A stretch of 64,000 bases of DNA from Salegentibacter maritimus (GCF_016236915.1 NZ_JAEHOK010000002.1:62001-126000), one strand, 5' to 3'. Shown: positions 45,365 through 54,946, counted from the first letter of the stretch. Notes: generated by a model not told the origin, from the letters alone. Program-made: numbers and translations.

Positions 45365-46242
45365 TCTTGCTTTGTATTATTTTCTTGTAATTTTTCGATC
45401 GCTCGAATTTGGTCAGCAAAGAAACCACTTTTTTCGGGATTTTTCAAAATTAATATTTTATATGCCTGAATGGCTTTTTTATAATTTTTTTGTTCTAAAT
45501 AAACCCTTGCTAAAGTCTCTGTCATCAAGGACTCGGGTGGGGTGGCATTGGTTTCTGCAAGATTTGATTTATTGGTAGGTTGGCCGGGTTTTATTTTAGG
45601 GCTTTTGGAAATAAACCTATCAATAAGTTCAAATTTTTTATGCTGAAGTTCATTTTTTTGTGATTCTTCTTTTTGCTCCTCTCTTTGTATGGGTTGTGCT
45701 GAAGTAAGCCTAAGCCATTCAGAAAATGAATGTGATTCTGAAGCGTCAAATTCAAGGGGTTTGCCTAATTTCAATTCATTATTCCCTGAATTTGTTTTTT
45801 GGGAAGTTTCAGTATTTTTTGGCTTTTCAGAAAACAGCTCCGGATCCATCACCTGTTCAGATTCCGATTGCTGCATTTTAATAGCTTCACCTATAGCCAT
45901 ACTTCTTTTGGCAAAAACCTCTTCGGGTTCAAAAACCGTGATGTTTCGTAATTGTTCTTCCTGATCCTGGATTTGCCTGGCTATTTTATTCTGATTAAAT
46001 TCTTTGGAAGTAATAAAATCAAAGAGCACACTGCGGTTTGTAGTAAAAGCAGCCGTTTTTTTTAACGCGCTGTTGTAACTAAATTCCTGATGTTCTTTTA
46101 AACCTTTTAACCTAACGGCACGGGCTGCCTGAAAATACGGGGCTTCTTGAATTATGTTTTCTAACGCAGTGGTTTGATCGGCGGTGATTGTTGCTGGCTG
46201 CTGGAGCAATTGTATAAATTCGGTTGTTTGCATAATTACCAA
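45361..46242 (-). CDS. TPR-containing hypothetical protein
   Basis: A 293-residue protein without a signal peptide. The N-terminal 75 residues are helical (TEFIQLLQQPATITADQT, FQAARAVRLKGLKEH), the centre is Gln/Glu/Lys-rich and looks disordered, and the C-terminus holds a TPR-like pair around LARVYLEQKNYKKAIQAYKILILKNPEKS. A specific function is not known to me. Because it lies between lptE and secG with overlaps of 7 nt and 4 nt, a role in envelope biogenesis is possible but only by position. Confidence 0.7.
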   Translation of the reverse strand: MVIMQTTEFIQLLQQPATITADQTTALENIIQEAPYFQAARAVRLKGLKEHQEFSYNSALKKTAAFTTNRSVLFDFITSKEFNQNKIARQIQDQEEQLRNITVFEPEEVFAKRSMAIGEAIKMQQSESEQVMDPELFSEKPKNTETSQKTNSGNNELKLGKPLEFDASESHSFSEWLRLTSAQPIQREEQKEESQKNELQHKKFELIDRFISKSPKIKPGQPTNKSNLAETNATPPESLMTETLARVYLEQKNYKKAIQAYKILILKNPEKSGFFADQIRAIEKLQENNTKQE

Positions 46243-46739
46243 TCGGTTAATGCAGCATTAAAAATATCCTGGGTTAAACGAGTATAGATTTCGTTTACCG
46301 CAGTTTCTAGAGTACCTCCAACTAGTTGAGCATTGGCAGGATAATCGTAATAAAAAGAAAATCTTCTTTCAAAATCCTTTTCGGGTTCCAGGGTGTTGTA
46401 ATAACGAACATTTACTGCTATGGTTAGTCGGTTTTGCGCAGCCGTATTATCGGCTGTTGCAGTAATTGGTGCTACGTAAAAATCTATTATTTCACCTTCA
46501 AAAATAAGATCGGCATTACTATTTGCCAGGCTTAAATTGGTTTGGTTTTGAATAAGATCCTGTAATTGCAGGGTGAAGGTCCTGTCTATTCCCGGTTCTA
46601 CCAAATCTGCCTGGTTTTGAAAGAAATTGACCTGAAAGGATTCTGCGGCACCGGTATCTGCACCTGTAAAGGAATAAATTCCACAAGATTGAAATGAAAA
46701 AATGAATAAGGCAGATAGAAGAAGAGCAAGCTTTTTCAT
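46236..46739 (-). CDS. lptE: LptE-type LPS-assembly lipoprotein
   Basis: Outer-membrane lipoprotein that plugs the LptD channel and helps place LPS in the outer leaflet. The 167-residue protein has a lipobox (FQSCG) followed by IYSFTGADTG, the start typical of Bacteroidota LptE, and a core with FTLQLQDLIQNQTNLSL and DLIFEGEIIDFYVAPI. It overlaps the TPR gene by 7 nt and follows the sigma-54-type regulator by 16 nt. Identification rests on the conserved N-terminus and gene order rather than on strong motifs. Confidence 0.8.
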   Translation of the reverse strand: MKKLALLLSALFIFSFQSCGIYSFTGADTGAAESFQVNFFQNQADLVEPGIDRTFTLQLQDLIQNQTNLSLANSNADLIFEGEIIDFYVAPITATADNTAAQNRLTIAVNVRYYNTLEPEKDFERRFSFYYDYPANAQLVGGTLETAVNEIYTRLTQDIFNAALTDW

Positions 46740-46755
46740 AAAGTAGGGGACTAAA

Positions 46756-48036
46756 TTACAGGTTGTATTGTTTTATTTTTCTATATAGGGTACGTTCGCT
46801 AATGCCTAATTCTTCAGCAGCAGCTTTACGTTTTCCGTTATGTCTTTCCAACGATTTTTTAATAAGCTCCAGTTCTTTATCCTGTAAAGAAAGCGTTTCC
46901 TCTTCCTGAATTTCTTCAGCAAAATAATATTTATCTTTTTCCCTGTTGAGTTCAGAGTTAGGACTGTTTTGCGGAATTTGTAATACTTCCAGGTTTTCGT
47001 TGCTTAAAGCATCCAGTTCTTCGGCATCTATATCTTCTCCTTCTTCATTATTGCCATATATTTTTTGGATAAGACTTTCGTTTTCATCCTGCACCTTTTG
47101 TGTATTTCCACTCTCCATTAGTTTTAAGGTGAGCTTCTTGAGGTCGGTAAGGTCGCTTTTCATATCAAAAAGTACCTTATAAAGAATCTCTCGTTCGTTG
47201 CTAAAATCGCTTTCTTTCTTTTTATCGGCAATTACTGCGGGTAAATTGCTGCCAATATTGGGGAGGTATTCTTTTAAACGCTCTGGCCCAATGATACGAT
47301 CCTGTTCTAAAACCGAAATTTGCTCGGCAATATTTCTTAGTTGCCTAATATTACCGCCCCAACGGTATTTTTGCAGTAAATCAACTGCCTCGTCCTGAAG
47401 CTTAATGGTAGGCATTTTATATTTTAGGGCGAAGTCTGAGGCAAATTTTCTAAACAGTAAATGAATATCGTCTTTGCGATCTCGTAAAGGAGGTAGTTTT
47501 ATTTCTACCGTGCTTAATCTATAATAAAGGTCTTCCCTAAAACGCTCTTTTTTAATAGATTCCTGCATATTAATGTTGGTGGCTGCGATAATGCGAACAT
47601 CAGATTTTTGTACTTTGGAAGAACCAACTTTTATAAATTCCCCGTTTTCCAGAACACGAAGTAACCTAACCTGGGTAGGAAGCGGTAATTCCCCAACTTC
47701 GTCTAAAAAAATGGTACCACCATCGGCTACCTCAAAATAACCGCTACGGGTTTGAGTGGCCCCTGTAAATGCGCCTTTTTCGTGCCCAAAAAGTTCAGAA
47801 TCTATGGTCCCCTCGGGAATTGCGCCACAGTTTACCGCAATGTATTTGCCGTGTTTTCTGTGGGAAAGTGAGTGGATTATTTTTGGGATACTTTCTTTAC
47901 CAACCCCACTTTCTCCGGTTACCAATACCGAAATATCTGTTGGAGCAACCTGAATTGCTTTTTCTATAGCGCGATTAAGGCGCTGGTCGTCTCCAATAAT
48001 CCCAAAGCGTTGCTTTACTGCCTGAATTGATTCCAT
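46756..48036 (-). CDS. Sigma-54-interacting AAA+ regulator (NtrC-like, no receiver domain)
   Basis: A 426-residue bacterial enhancer-binding protein. The AAA+ domain begins almost at the N-terminus: Walker A GESGVGKES, GHEKGAFTGAT (the GAFTGA loop contacts sigma-54), Walker B GTIFLDEVGELP and the arginine-finger region FREDLYYRLS. A long acidic linker follows, then a Fis-type helix-turn-helix at the C-terminus (RKAAAEELGISERTLYRKI). There is no receiver, GAF or PAS domain, so its signal input is unclear. I start at the ATG at 48036; the frame extends two codons to a TTG. It lies between miaB and lptE. Confidence 0.88.
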   Translation of the reverse strand: MESIQAVKQRFGIIGDDQRLNRAIEKAIQVAPTDISVLVTGESGVGKESIPKIIHSLSHRKHGKYIAVNCGAIPEGTIDSELFGHEKGAFTGATQTRSGYFEVADGGTIFLDEVGELPLPTQVRLLRVLENGEFIKVGSSKVQKSDVRIIAATNINMQESIKKERFREDLYYRLSTVEIKLPPLRDRKDDIHLLFRKFASDFALKYKMPTIKLQDEAVDLLQKYRWGGNIRQLRNIAEQISVLEQDRIIGPERLKEYLPNIGSNLPAVIADKKKESDFSNEREILYKVLFDMKSDLTDLKKLTLKLMESGNTQKVQDENESLIQKIYGNNEEGEDIDAEELDALSNENLEVLQIPQNSPNSELNREKDKYYFAEEIQEEETLSLQDKELELIKKSLERHNGKRKAAAEELGISERTLYRKIKQYNL

Positions 48037-48094
48037 ATACAATACTATTTTTCCTATAAGGATATGTTCTCCTTATTTGAAATAAGCTTAAATT

Positions 48095-49540
48095 TTAGTT
48101 GTTTTCACTATATCCTACTGCTTCGCCAATAAGCGTTGCGCTGGTGCAATCGTTTATTTTTACATTTACAAATTCTCCAACTTTGTAATTCTCTTTTGGA
48201 AAAACGGCTACCGTGTTTTGCGTTATTCGGCCGCTCCAGTGTTCACTGGATTTTTTAGACTCCCTTTCTATTAAAACCTCTACGGTAGCGCCAAGGAAGC
48301 GTTGCGTTCTATAGTGGTTATGTTCACGTTGTAGTTTCACTATTTCAGCCAGTCTGCGTTGTTTTGTTTCTGCAGGAACATCGTCTTTTAGTTTACGCGC
48401 AGCCATGGTGCCCGGGCGTTCAGAATAAGCATACATATATCCAAAATCGTACTTTACATAGTCCATTAAAGATAGGGTGTCTTTGTGGTCTTGTTCGGTT
48501 TCAGTTGGAAAACCAACTATTAAATCCTGGGAAATGGAACATTCCGGCATAAGTTCTCTAATATAATCTATAAGTTTAAAGTATTCTTCCCGGGTGTGAA
48601 GTCTGTTCATTTCTTTAAGCATCCTATTGCTTCCGCTTTGAACCGGTAAGTGAATATGTTTACATATATTAGGATAAGCAGCCATTACTTCAATTACATC
48701 TAAAGTCATGTCTTGTGGGTTTGAAGTAGAGAACCTAATTCGCATTTTTGGCTGTGCTTCAGCAACTAATTTTAGAAGTTGGGAGAAATTAATGGCTGTG
48801 GCTTTTTGAATTTCAGAAGCATTTTTAAAATCTTTTTTTAAGCCCCCACCATACCAAAGATAACTATCTACGTTTTGGCCTAAAAGCGTAATTTCTTTAA
48901 AACCTTTGTCCCAAAGTTCGTTAACCTCTTCTATGATACTCTGTGGATCGCGGCTTCGTTCCCTTCCACGGGTAAAAGGCACCACACAAAAGGTACACAT
49001 ATTATCGCAACCCCTTGTTATGGAAACAAAAGCTGAAACTCCATTGCTTTGTAAACGAACAGGCGAAATGTCGCCATAAGTTTCTTCTTTAGAAAGGAGT
49101 ACATTAATAGCATCGCGACCTGCTTCTACTTCGTTTATAAGATTGGGTAGGTCTTTATAGGCATCTGGGCCAACTACAAGGTCTACTATTTTTTCTTCTT
49201 CAAGGAACTTCTCTTTAAGACGTTCGGCCATACAGCCTAAAACGCCAACTTTCATCCCCGGGTTTGTTTTTTTAACAGCATTATATTTCTCAAGCCTTTT
49301 TCGAACTGTTTGTTCGGCTTTCTCTCTAATAGAGCAGGTATTTACTAAAACAAGATCTGCTTCTTCAAGCTTTTGGGTGGTGTTAAAACCTTCTTTAGCA
49401 AGAATGGAGGCTACAATTTCACTATCGCTAAAATTCATTGCACAGCCATAGCTTTCAATGAAAAGCTTGCGATTATTTTCTTTTCTGGGCTCCATTACCA
49501 GGGCATTTCCCTGCTTTGTCTCATCTATTTTCTTCTCCAT
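48095..49540 (-). CDS. miaB: tRNA-2-methylthio-N6-dimethylallyladenosine synthase MiaB
   Basis: Radical-SAM methylthiotransferase that adds the 2-methylthio group to i6A37 of tRNAs. The N-terminal auxiliary-cluster cysteines are Cys33 (YGCAMNFSD), Cys69 (NTCSIREKA) and Cys103 (LGCMAERL). The SAM-cluster motif CDNMCTFC gives Cys178, Cys182 and Cys185. A C-terminal TRAM domain ends the 481-residue protein. The N-terminus has about 24 extra residues compared with E. coli. It is first in a five-gene operon and is preceded by a good promoter match. Confidence 0.96.
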   Translation of the reverse strand: MEKKIDETKQGNALVMEPRKENNRKLFIESYGCAMNFSDSEIVASILAKEGFNTTQKLEEADLVLVNTCSIREKAEQTVRKRLEKYNAVKKTNPGMKVGVLGCMAERLKEKFLEEEKIVDLVVGPDAYKDLPNLINEVEAGRDAINVLLSKEETYGDISPVRLQSNGVSAFVSITRGCDNMCTFCVVPFTRGRERSRDPQSIIEEVNELWDKGFKEITLLGQNVDSYLWYGGGLKKDFKNASEIQKATAINFSQLLKLVAEAQPKMRIRFSTSNPQDMTLDVIEVMAAYPNICKHIHLPVQSGSNRMLKEMNRLHTREEYFKLIDYIRELMPECSISQDLIVGFPTETEQDHKDTLSLMDYVKYDFGYMYAYSERPGTMAARKLKDDVPAETKQRRLAEIVKLQREHNHYRTQRFLGATVEVLIERESKKSSEHWSGRITQNTVAVFPKENYKVGEFVNVKINDCTSATLIGEAVGYSENN

Positions 49541-49573
49541 AATTCACAGTTTCCTTTTCAGGATTAAGAAGGG

Positions 49574-49604
49574 CAAAGATAAGGCTAAAACAGACTTCTG
49601 ACAA
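49574..49604 (-). promoter_or_regulatory. Promoter of the miaB operon
   Basis: On the minus strand TATCTTTG (49581 to 49574) matches the Bacteroidota -7 consensus TAnnTTTG exactly. A TTG (49604 to 49602) lies 20 nt upstream of it. The start codon of miaB is 33 nt downstream. Confidence 0.65.
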
Positions 49605-49682
49605 AGTGACAGCAATTTTTTTAATTTTCTAACGCAACCATTTAGTGTTTTTGTTATCTCTATAGGGACTAACCTGATTATT

Positions 49683-50936
49683 ATGAGAAATTTACGCAAC
49701 TTTTATCTGTTTTCTTTACTCGTTTTAATGGCTTTGTTCGCATCTTGTGAAAAGGAAGAGGCTGGGGAAGATTTTTATAATGTTGCGGTCCCTATTGTTA
49801 AGCCTATAGATGAGTTTAGGGCAATGGTTGAAATTTCGGAGCCCAGGGCAATTACCCAGGCGGGTAAAATTTATGCTTATGGTAATTATGTTTTTATAAA
49901 TGATGATTATAAAGGAGTACATATTATAGATAATACCGATCCACGAAATCCTGTGAAAATTAAATTTCTTGAGATTCCGCAAAACACAGATATCGCGGTA
50001 AAGGATGATATGCTATTTGCAAACTCTGCTATGGATATGGTGGTTTTCGATATCAGTGATATGAACAATATTAAGCAGGGAGAGCGCATAGAAAATGTTT
50101 TTCCAAACCATAATACCCGTATACCGGCCAATGCGGCTTTTATGGATAGCGATAATTTTAATCCTGAAACCCAGGTAATAGTGGGATATCTTATGGAAAC
50201 CAGGAAAATTGAGATGGCAAATGATAATGGATGGGTAGCAAACGACAGGGGTGATGCTTTTGAGTTGTCCAATTCTTTTGGAGGTTCGGGGACAGGAGGT
50301 TCTTTGGCTAGATTTAATATATACGATGATTATTTATATACTGTAGATCAATATCAATTATCAGTTTTTAATATTTCAGCTTTAGAAAATCCTGAACTGA
50401 TAAAAACAGAATGGGTAGGTGACGATATTGAAACTATCTTTCAAAAAGATGAGCATCTGTACCTTGGAAGTTCCAGAGGGATGTATATCTATAGTATAGA
50501 AGATCCTGCTGCGCCTCAGTTTAGGTCTATGTTTAGCCATATCCTAGGTTGTGATCCGGTAGTGGTAAAAGGTGATATTGCTTATGTAACCATTCGAGGT
50601 GGAAATGCGTGCGGACAGCAATGGAGCCAGCTTGATGTGATAGATGTAGCCGATAAGTCCAACCCGCAATTGCTGCAATCTTACGCGATGGAAAATCCGT
50701 ATGGATTGGGTGTAAAAGATGACTGGTTATTTATTTGCGATGGCAATGCAGGCTTAAAAATTTTTGATACAAAAAATACCCCCAACCTGGAGTTAATAGA
50801 TCACTTTCCAGACATTAACACCTATGACGTCATCCCTTTAGAGGAAGTGCTCTTAATGGTTGGGGATAATACACTCTTCCAATATACTTATAAAGGTAAT
50901 GAGATCAATTTACTAAATTCTTTTAGGCTCAATTGA
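49683..50936 (+). CDS. LVIVD-repeat lipoprotein
   Basis: A 417-residue lipoprotein (lipobox FASCE). It contains repeats of about 40-50 residues of the LVIVD type, each with a GxxVFINDDYKGVHIIDNTDPRNP-like unit. Visible units include KDDMLFANSAMDMVVFDISD, DDYLYTVDQYQLSVFNISAL, DEHLYLGSSRGMYIYSIED and KDDWLFICDGNAGLKIFDT. These should fold as a beta-propeller on the cell surface or in the periplasm. The function is unknown. It stands alone, transcribed away from miaB, and is followed by its own terminator. Confidence 0.85.
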   Translation: MRNLRNFYLFSLLVLMALFASCEKEEAGEDFYNVAVPIVKPIDEFRAMVEISEPRAITQAGKIYAYGNYVFINDDYKGVHIIDNTDPRNPVKIKFLEIPQNTDIAVKDDMLFANSAMDMVVFDISDMNNIKQGERIENVFPNHNTRIPANAAFMDSDNFNPETQVIVGYLMETRKIEMANDNGWVANDRGDAFELSNSFGGSGTGGSLARFNIYDDYLYTVDQYQLSVFNISALENPELIKTEWVGDDIETIFQKDEHLYLGSSRGMYIYSIEDPAAPQFRSMFSHILGCDPVVVKGDIAYVTIRGGNACGQQWSQLDVIDVADKSNPQLLQSYAMENPYGLGVKDDWLFICDGNAGLKIFDTKNTPNLELIDHFPDINTYDVIPLEEVLLMVGDNTLFQYTYKGNEINLLNSFRLN

Positions 50937-50962
50937 TTTTATTTGTTTGGTTATTTAAGGTT

Positions 50963-50989
50963 ACCCCACAAATCCGTGGGGTTTTTTTA
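50963..50989 (+). terminator. Terminator after the LVIVD lipoprotein
   Basis: A 7-bp stem (accccac at 50963-50969, gtggggt at 50976-50982) with a 6-nt loop and a following T run to about 50988. Confidence 0.8.
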
Positions 50990-51078
50990 TGTTGTTCAGA
51001 AAAAACTTTTTATTGTGCGAAGTCTTGAATGAGGCTATTTTGCGGCTTATTTGAAGTTGTTTTGTGAAATGCTTTAGG

Positions 51079-51106
51079 TTGTTAATAAAAAATTGATATA
51101 CTTTTG
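51079..51106 (+). promoter_or_regulatory. Promoter of topA
   Basis: TACTTTTG (51099-51106) matches TAnnTTTG exactly, and a TTG at 51079-51081 lies 17 nt upstream. The topA start codon is 20 nt downstream of the box. Confidence 0.65.
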
Positions 51107-51126
51107 CAGCTAGAAAAAAGAGAGTT

Positions 51127-53667
51127 ATGGCAAAGAATTTAGTGATTGTAGAGTCCCCTGCCAAGGCAAAAACTATCGAGAAATTTTTGGGAAAAGATTA
51201 TAAGGTGGCATCCAGTTTTGGACATATTGCCGATCTTCCTACCAAAGAATTAGGTGTAGATACCGAGGGCGATTTTAAAGCAAAATACATCGTTTCTAAA
51301 GATAAGAAAGATGTAGTGAGAAAACTAAAGGGCTTTGCGAAAGATGCTGAAATGGTTTGGCTGGCAAGTGATGAAGATCGAGAGGGAGAAGCTATTGCCT
51401 GGCATCTTGCAGAGGAGCTTAAGCTTAAAAAAGAGAAAACAAAAAGAATTGTTTTTCATGAAATCACCAAATCGGCTATTCTTAAAGCTATAGATAACCC
51501 AAGAGGGATTAATTATAACCTGGTAAATGCCCAGCAAGCTCGAAGGGTTTTAGATAGATTGGTGGGCTATGAGCTTTCACCGGTTTTATGGAGAAAGGTT
51601 AAAGGAGGTCTTTCTGCCGGGAGAGTACAGTCGGTTTCAGTGAGACTTATCGTTGAAAGGGAGCGCGAGATTCAAAATTTTAAAGCGGAAGCTTCCTTTA
51701 GAATTGATGCTGAATTCGCTACAGAGCAAGGAAAATCTTTTAAAGCTAAAATTCCAAAGAATTTTGATTCCCGTAAAGAAGCAGAAGCATTTCTTCAGGA
51801 AAACCTGGGATCAGATTTTAAGGTGGCTGAGCTTACTACCAAACCAGCTAAAAAATCTCCGGCGCCACCATTTACCACTTCCACTTTACAACAGGAAGCT
51901 GCAAGGAAGTTGTATTTCTCGGTAAGCAAAACCATGACTATGGCACAGCGTTTATACGAAGCAGGTCATATTACTTATATGAGAACAGATTCGGTAAACC
52001 TTTCAGAAGATGCCAGAAAAGGAGCTAAAGAAGAAATTTTAAAAGCTTACGGAGATAAATACGCTAAATCAAGGCAATTTAAAGGAAAAACTAAAGGCGC
52101 ACAGGAGGCTCACGAAGCGATTAGGCCTACAAATTTTGCCAATCATTCGGTAAGGGCAGATAGGGATGAGCAGCGCTTGTATGAGTTAATTTGGAAGCGC
52201 GCTATTGCTTCACAAATGAGTGAAGCTCAATTAGAACGTACCAATGTTAAAATTGAAGCTTCTAAACACGACAAACTCTTTACGGCTAATGGAGAGGTGT
52301 TGAAATTTGACGGATTTCTAAAGGTTTATCTAGAAAGTACCGATGATGAGGAGGCAGAAGAGCAAAATGGAATGCTGCCTGCTTTAAAAGAAAATCAGTC
52401 ACTTAATAATAAGTATATTACCGCTACAGAGCGATTCACCAGGCCGCCTTATAGGTATACCGAGGCTTCTTTGGTAAAGAAACTGGAAGAATTGGGGATT
52501 GGTCGTCCTTCAACTTATGCTCCAACAATTTCTACTATTCAAAATAGAAATTATATTGAAAAAGGATCGGTAGAAGGTACAGAGCGCGAGTATGTGCAAT
52601 TTGTGCTTAAAGGTGAAAATATTAAAGAAAACAAGTTAACTGAAACCGTTGGTAGTGATAAAGGCAAATTAGTGCCAACTGCTGTGGGGATGGTGGTGAA
52701 CGATTTTCTTGTAAATCATTTTTCGAACATTCTTGATTATAATTTTACCGCCAAAGTTGAGCAGAGTTTTGATGATATAGCCGAAGGGAATGAAGAGTGG
52801 ACCCATATGATGAAAGAATTCTATGAAGAATTCCACCCGCAGGTGCTGGATGTTGCCAAAAACGCTGAAAGGGAAGTTGGTGAAAGAATTTTAGGTGAAG
52901 ATCCTGAAACCGGCAAACCTGTAAGTGTTAGATTGGGTAAATTTGGACCCATGGTTCAAATTGGTTCTGTAGAAGACGATGAAAAACCAAAATTTGCCAG
53001 TCTTGGGCCAGACCAAACCTTAGATTCAATTACATATGAAGAAGCGATGGACCTTTTTCAGCTTCCAAAAGAATTAGGGGAGTATAAAGGTGAAAAAGTA
53101 GAAGTGAACAATGGTCGCTTTGGTCCTTATGTGAAATTTGGGAAAAAATATGTTTCTCTTGAAAAAGGAGAAGATCCGTTAAACGTAGATTTTGAGCGTG
53201 CAATGGAGTTAATAAAAGAGAAAGAAAAAGCAGATGCGCCAATACACCATTACGAAGATATGCCCGTGCAGAAAGGTGTGGGACGTTTTGGCCCTTTCTT
53301 AAAATGGAATGGTATTTTTATTAACGTAAATAAAAAATACGATTTTGATAATCTTTCTGTTGAAGATATTGAAACCTTAATTGAGGATAAAAAACGCAAG
53401 GAACGCGAGAAATTAATCCATAATTGGGAAGAAGAAGGAATTAGGGTGGAAAAAGCACGTTGGGGAAGATTCAATATTATAAAAGGTAAAACCAAGATTG
53501 AACTGCCAAAAACTACCGATGCAGAAAATTTGACTTTACAGGAGGTGCAGGAGATTCTAGAAGAAAAGTCTAAGAAGAAAACCACCAAAAAGAAAGCGCC
53601 TGCTAAAAAGACGGCGGCTAAAAAAACTGCTTCTAAGAAAAAAACGACTACCAAAAAGAAGAAATAA
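51127..53667 (+). CDS. topA: DNA topoisomerase I (type IA)
   Basis: Relaxes negative supercoils by single-strand passage. The N-terminal Toprim domain (KNLVIVESPAKAKTIEKFLG; acidic SDEDREGEAIAWH) is followed by the barrel with the active-site Tyr284 in ITYMRTDSVNLS and GRPSTYAPTISTIQ. There are no obvious zinc-ribbon cysteine clusters. Instead it has glycine-rich repeats of the topoisomerase C-terminal type (VRLGKFGPMVQIG, VNNGRFGPYVKFG, KGVGRFGPFLKWNG) and a 35-residue Lys/Thr/Ala tail likely to bind DNA. Length is 846 residues. A phylum-type promoter lies just upstream. The degenerate ureohydrolase gene follows after 3 nt. Confidence 0.97.
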   Translation: MAKNLVIVESPAKAKTIEKFLGKDYKVASSFGHIADLPTKELGVDTEGDFKAKYIVSKDKKDVVRKLKGFAKDAEMVWLASDEDREGEAIAWHLAEELKLKKEKTKRIVFHEITKSAILKAIDNPRGINYNLVNAQQARRVLDRLVGYELSPVLWRKVKGGLSAGRVQSVSVRLIVEREREIQNFKAEASFRIDAEFATEQGKSFKAKIPKNFDSRKEAEAFLQENLGSDFKVAELTTKPAKKSPAPPFTTSTLQQEAARKLYFSVSKTMTMAQRLYEAGHITYMRTDSVNLSEDARKGAKEEILKAYGDKYAKSRQFKGKTKGAQEAHEAIRPTNFANHSVRADRDEQRLYELIWKRAIASQMSEAQLERTNVKIEASKHDKLFTANGEVLKFDGFLKVYLESTDDEEAEEQNGMLPALKENQSLNNKYITATERFTRPPYRYTEASLVKKLEELGIGRPSTYAPTISTIQNRNYIEKGSVEGTEREYVQFVLKGENIKENKLTETVGSDKGKLVPTAVGMVVNDFLVNHFSNILDYNFTAKVEQSFDDIAEGNEEWTHMMKEFYEEFHPQVLDVAKNAEREVGERILGEDPETGKPVSVRLGKFGPMVQIGSVEDDEKPKFASLGPDQTLDSITYEEAMDLFQLPKELGEYKGEKVEVNNGRFGPYVKFGKKYVSLEKGEDPLNVDFERAMELIKEKEKADAPIHHYEDMPVQKGVGRFGPFLKWNGIFINVNKKYDFDNLSVEDIETLIEDKKRKEREKLIHNWEEEGIRVEKARWGRFNIIKGKTKIELPKTTDAENLTLQEVQEILEEKSKKKTTKKKAPAKKTAAKKTASKKKTTTKKKK

Positions 53668-53670
53668 TAT

Positions 53671-54831
53671 ATGGATTTAGACTTTCTGAGTCCCCTTTCT
53701 GAAGATTTGCTAAAGGAAATTGCCGGGTTTGGTGAGCATTCTTTAGGTAATTCCATAAAAAAGCATACTTTAGAAGAAGGTTTGCCAGATTTGGAAACTG
53801 TACAAGTTGCTGTTGTTGGTGTTAGGGAAAATCGCCTTGGTGATGAAATAGACTTTTTTGATTTTATAGAAGTTAGAAAAGCTTTTTATAGTTTGTATCC
53901 CGGAAACTGGGATGTTACCATTGCAGATTTAGGTGATATTGAAAAAGGCGAAACTGTAGAAGATACGTATTTTGCGTTACAGACCCTGGTAGCGCAACTG
54001 GTGAAAAAAGATGTTATTCCTATGATTTTGGGCGGAAGTCAGGATTTGGTTTACGCACAATACAGGGCATACGATACCTTAGATCAAATGGTTAATCTTG
54101 TGAATATAGATAGTCGTTTTGATTTGGGTGATGCAGAGAGCCCTATAAATAATAGGTCTTATATTAGTAAAATAGTTGTGAATCAGCCTTATAATTTGTT
54201 TAATTATTCAAATTTGGGTTATCAAACTTATTTTAATTCTCAAGATGAAATAGAGTTGATGGACCGCCTCTTTTTTGATGCGTATCGTTTAGGTGAGTTA
54301 AGTAATAACTTTAAATTGGTAGAGCCGGTAATGCGAGACGCCAATATGGTAGCTGTAGATTTGGCAGCTGTTAGTGCGGCTTCTTCGGGAGCCAGGGATA
54401 TTGCTTCTCCTAATGGATTTGACGGAAAGGAAATTTGTGCGCTTGCACGCTATGCCGGCATTAGTGATAAAGTAAGTTCCTTTGGTATTTACGAATACGA
54501 TAATATTAAATACGGAAACCTGGGAGGCATGTTAATGGCGCAAATAATGTGGTATTTTGCTGAAGGGGTTAATTATCGTACCAATGAGAATACTATTTCG
54601 GCAAGAAAAGAGTTTATAAAGTATCAGGTTCCTATAGATGATGAAGTGCTTGTTTTTTATAAAAGTCCGGTAAGTGGGCGTTGGTGGATAGAGATTCCGT
54701 TTTTGCCACACATAGATACTAAACTTAAAAGAAGCACGTTATTACCTTGCAGTGAGGAAGATTATTTGGAGGCCTGTAATCAGGTAATTCCTGAAAGATG
54801 GTACAAAGCAAAAAGGAAAAACGAAGTTTAA
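53671..54831 (+). CDS. Ureohydrolase-fold protein with degenerate metal site (annotated elsewhere as formimidoylglutamase)
   Basis: A 386-residue protein with the arginase/agmatinase fold, but its metal ligands are lost when compared with the agmatinase at 2584-3459. GGEHS is GGSQD here (His to Gln124), DAHAD is DSRFD (His to Arg149, Asp147 and Asp151 kept), and DLDAFDP is DLAAVSA (second Asp to Ala232). The Mn centre therefore probably does not form, and hydrolysis of formimidoylglutamate or agmatine is doubtful. The rest of the fold is intact, so this is a candidate pseudoenzyme rather than a decaying gene. It follows topA by 3 nt and precedes gldK by 115 nt. Confidence 0.8.
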   Translation: MDLDFLSPLSEDLLKEIAGFGEHSLGNSIKKHTLEEGLPDLETVQVAVVGVRENRLGDEIDFFDFIEVRKAFYSLYPGNWDVTIADLGDIEKGETVEDTYFALQTLVAQLVKKDVIPMILGGSQDLVYAQYRAYDTLDQMVNLVNIDSRFDLGDAESPINNRSYISKIVVNQPYNLFNYSNLGYQTYFNSQDEIELMDRLFFDAYRLGELSNNFKLVEPVMRDANMVAVDLAAVSAASSGARDIASPNGFDGKEICALARYAGISDKVSSFGIYEYDNIKYGNLGGMLMAQIMWYFAEGVNYRTNENTISARKEFIKYQVPIDDEVLVFYKSPVSGRWWIEIPFLPHIDTKLKRSTLLPCSEEDYLEACNQVIPERWYKAKRKNEV

Positions 54832-54946
54832 AATAAATTTACGCATTAATTTGATTTACTGTATTTTTAACCAAATTATTGTTTTTTAAAAAATAATTAG
54901 ATAGGTTTACTGCCGTAAATTGAGATGTCTTAACCGAAGAAATACT

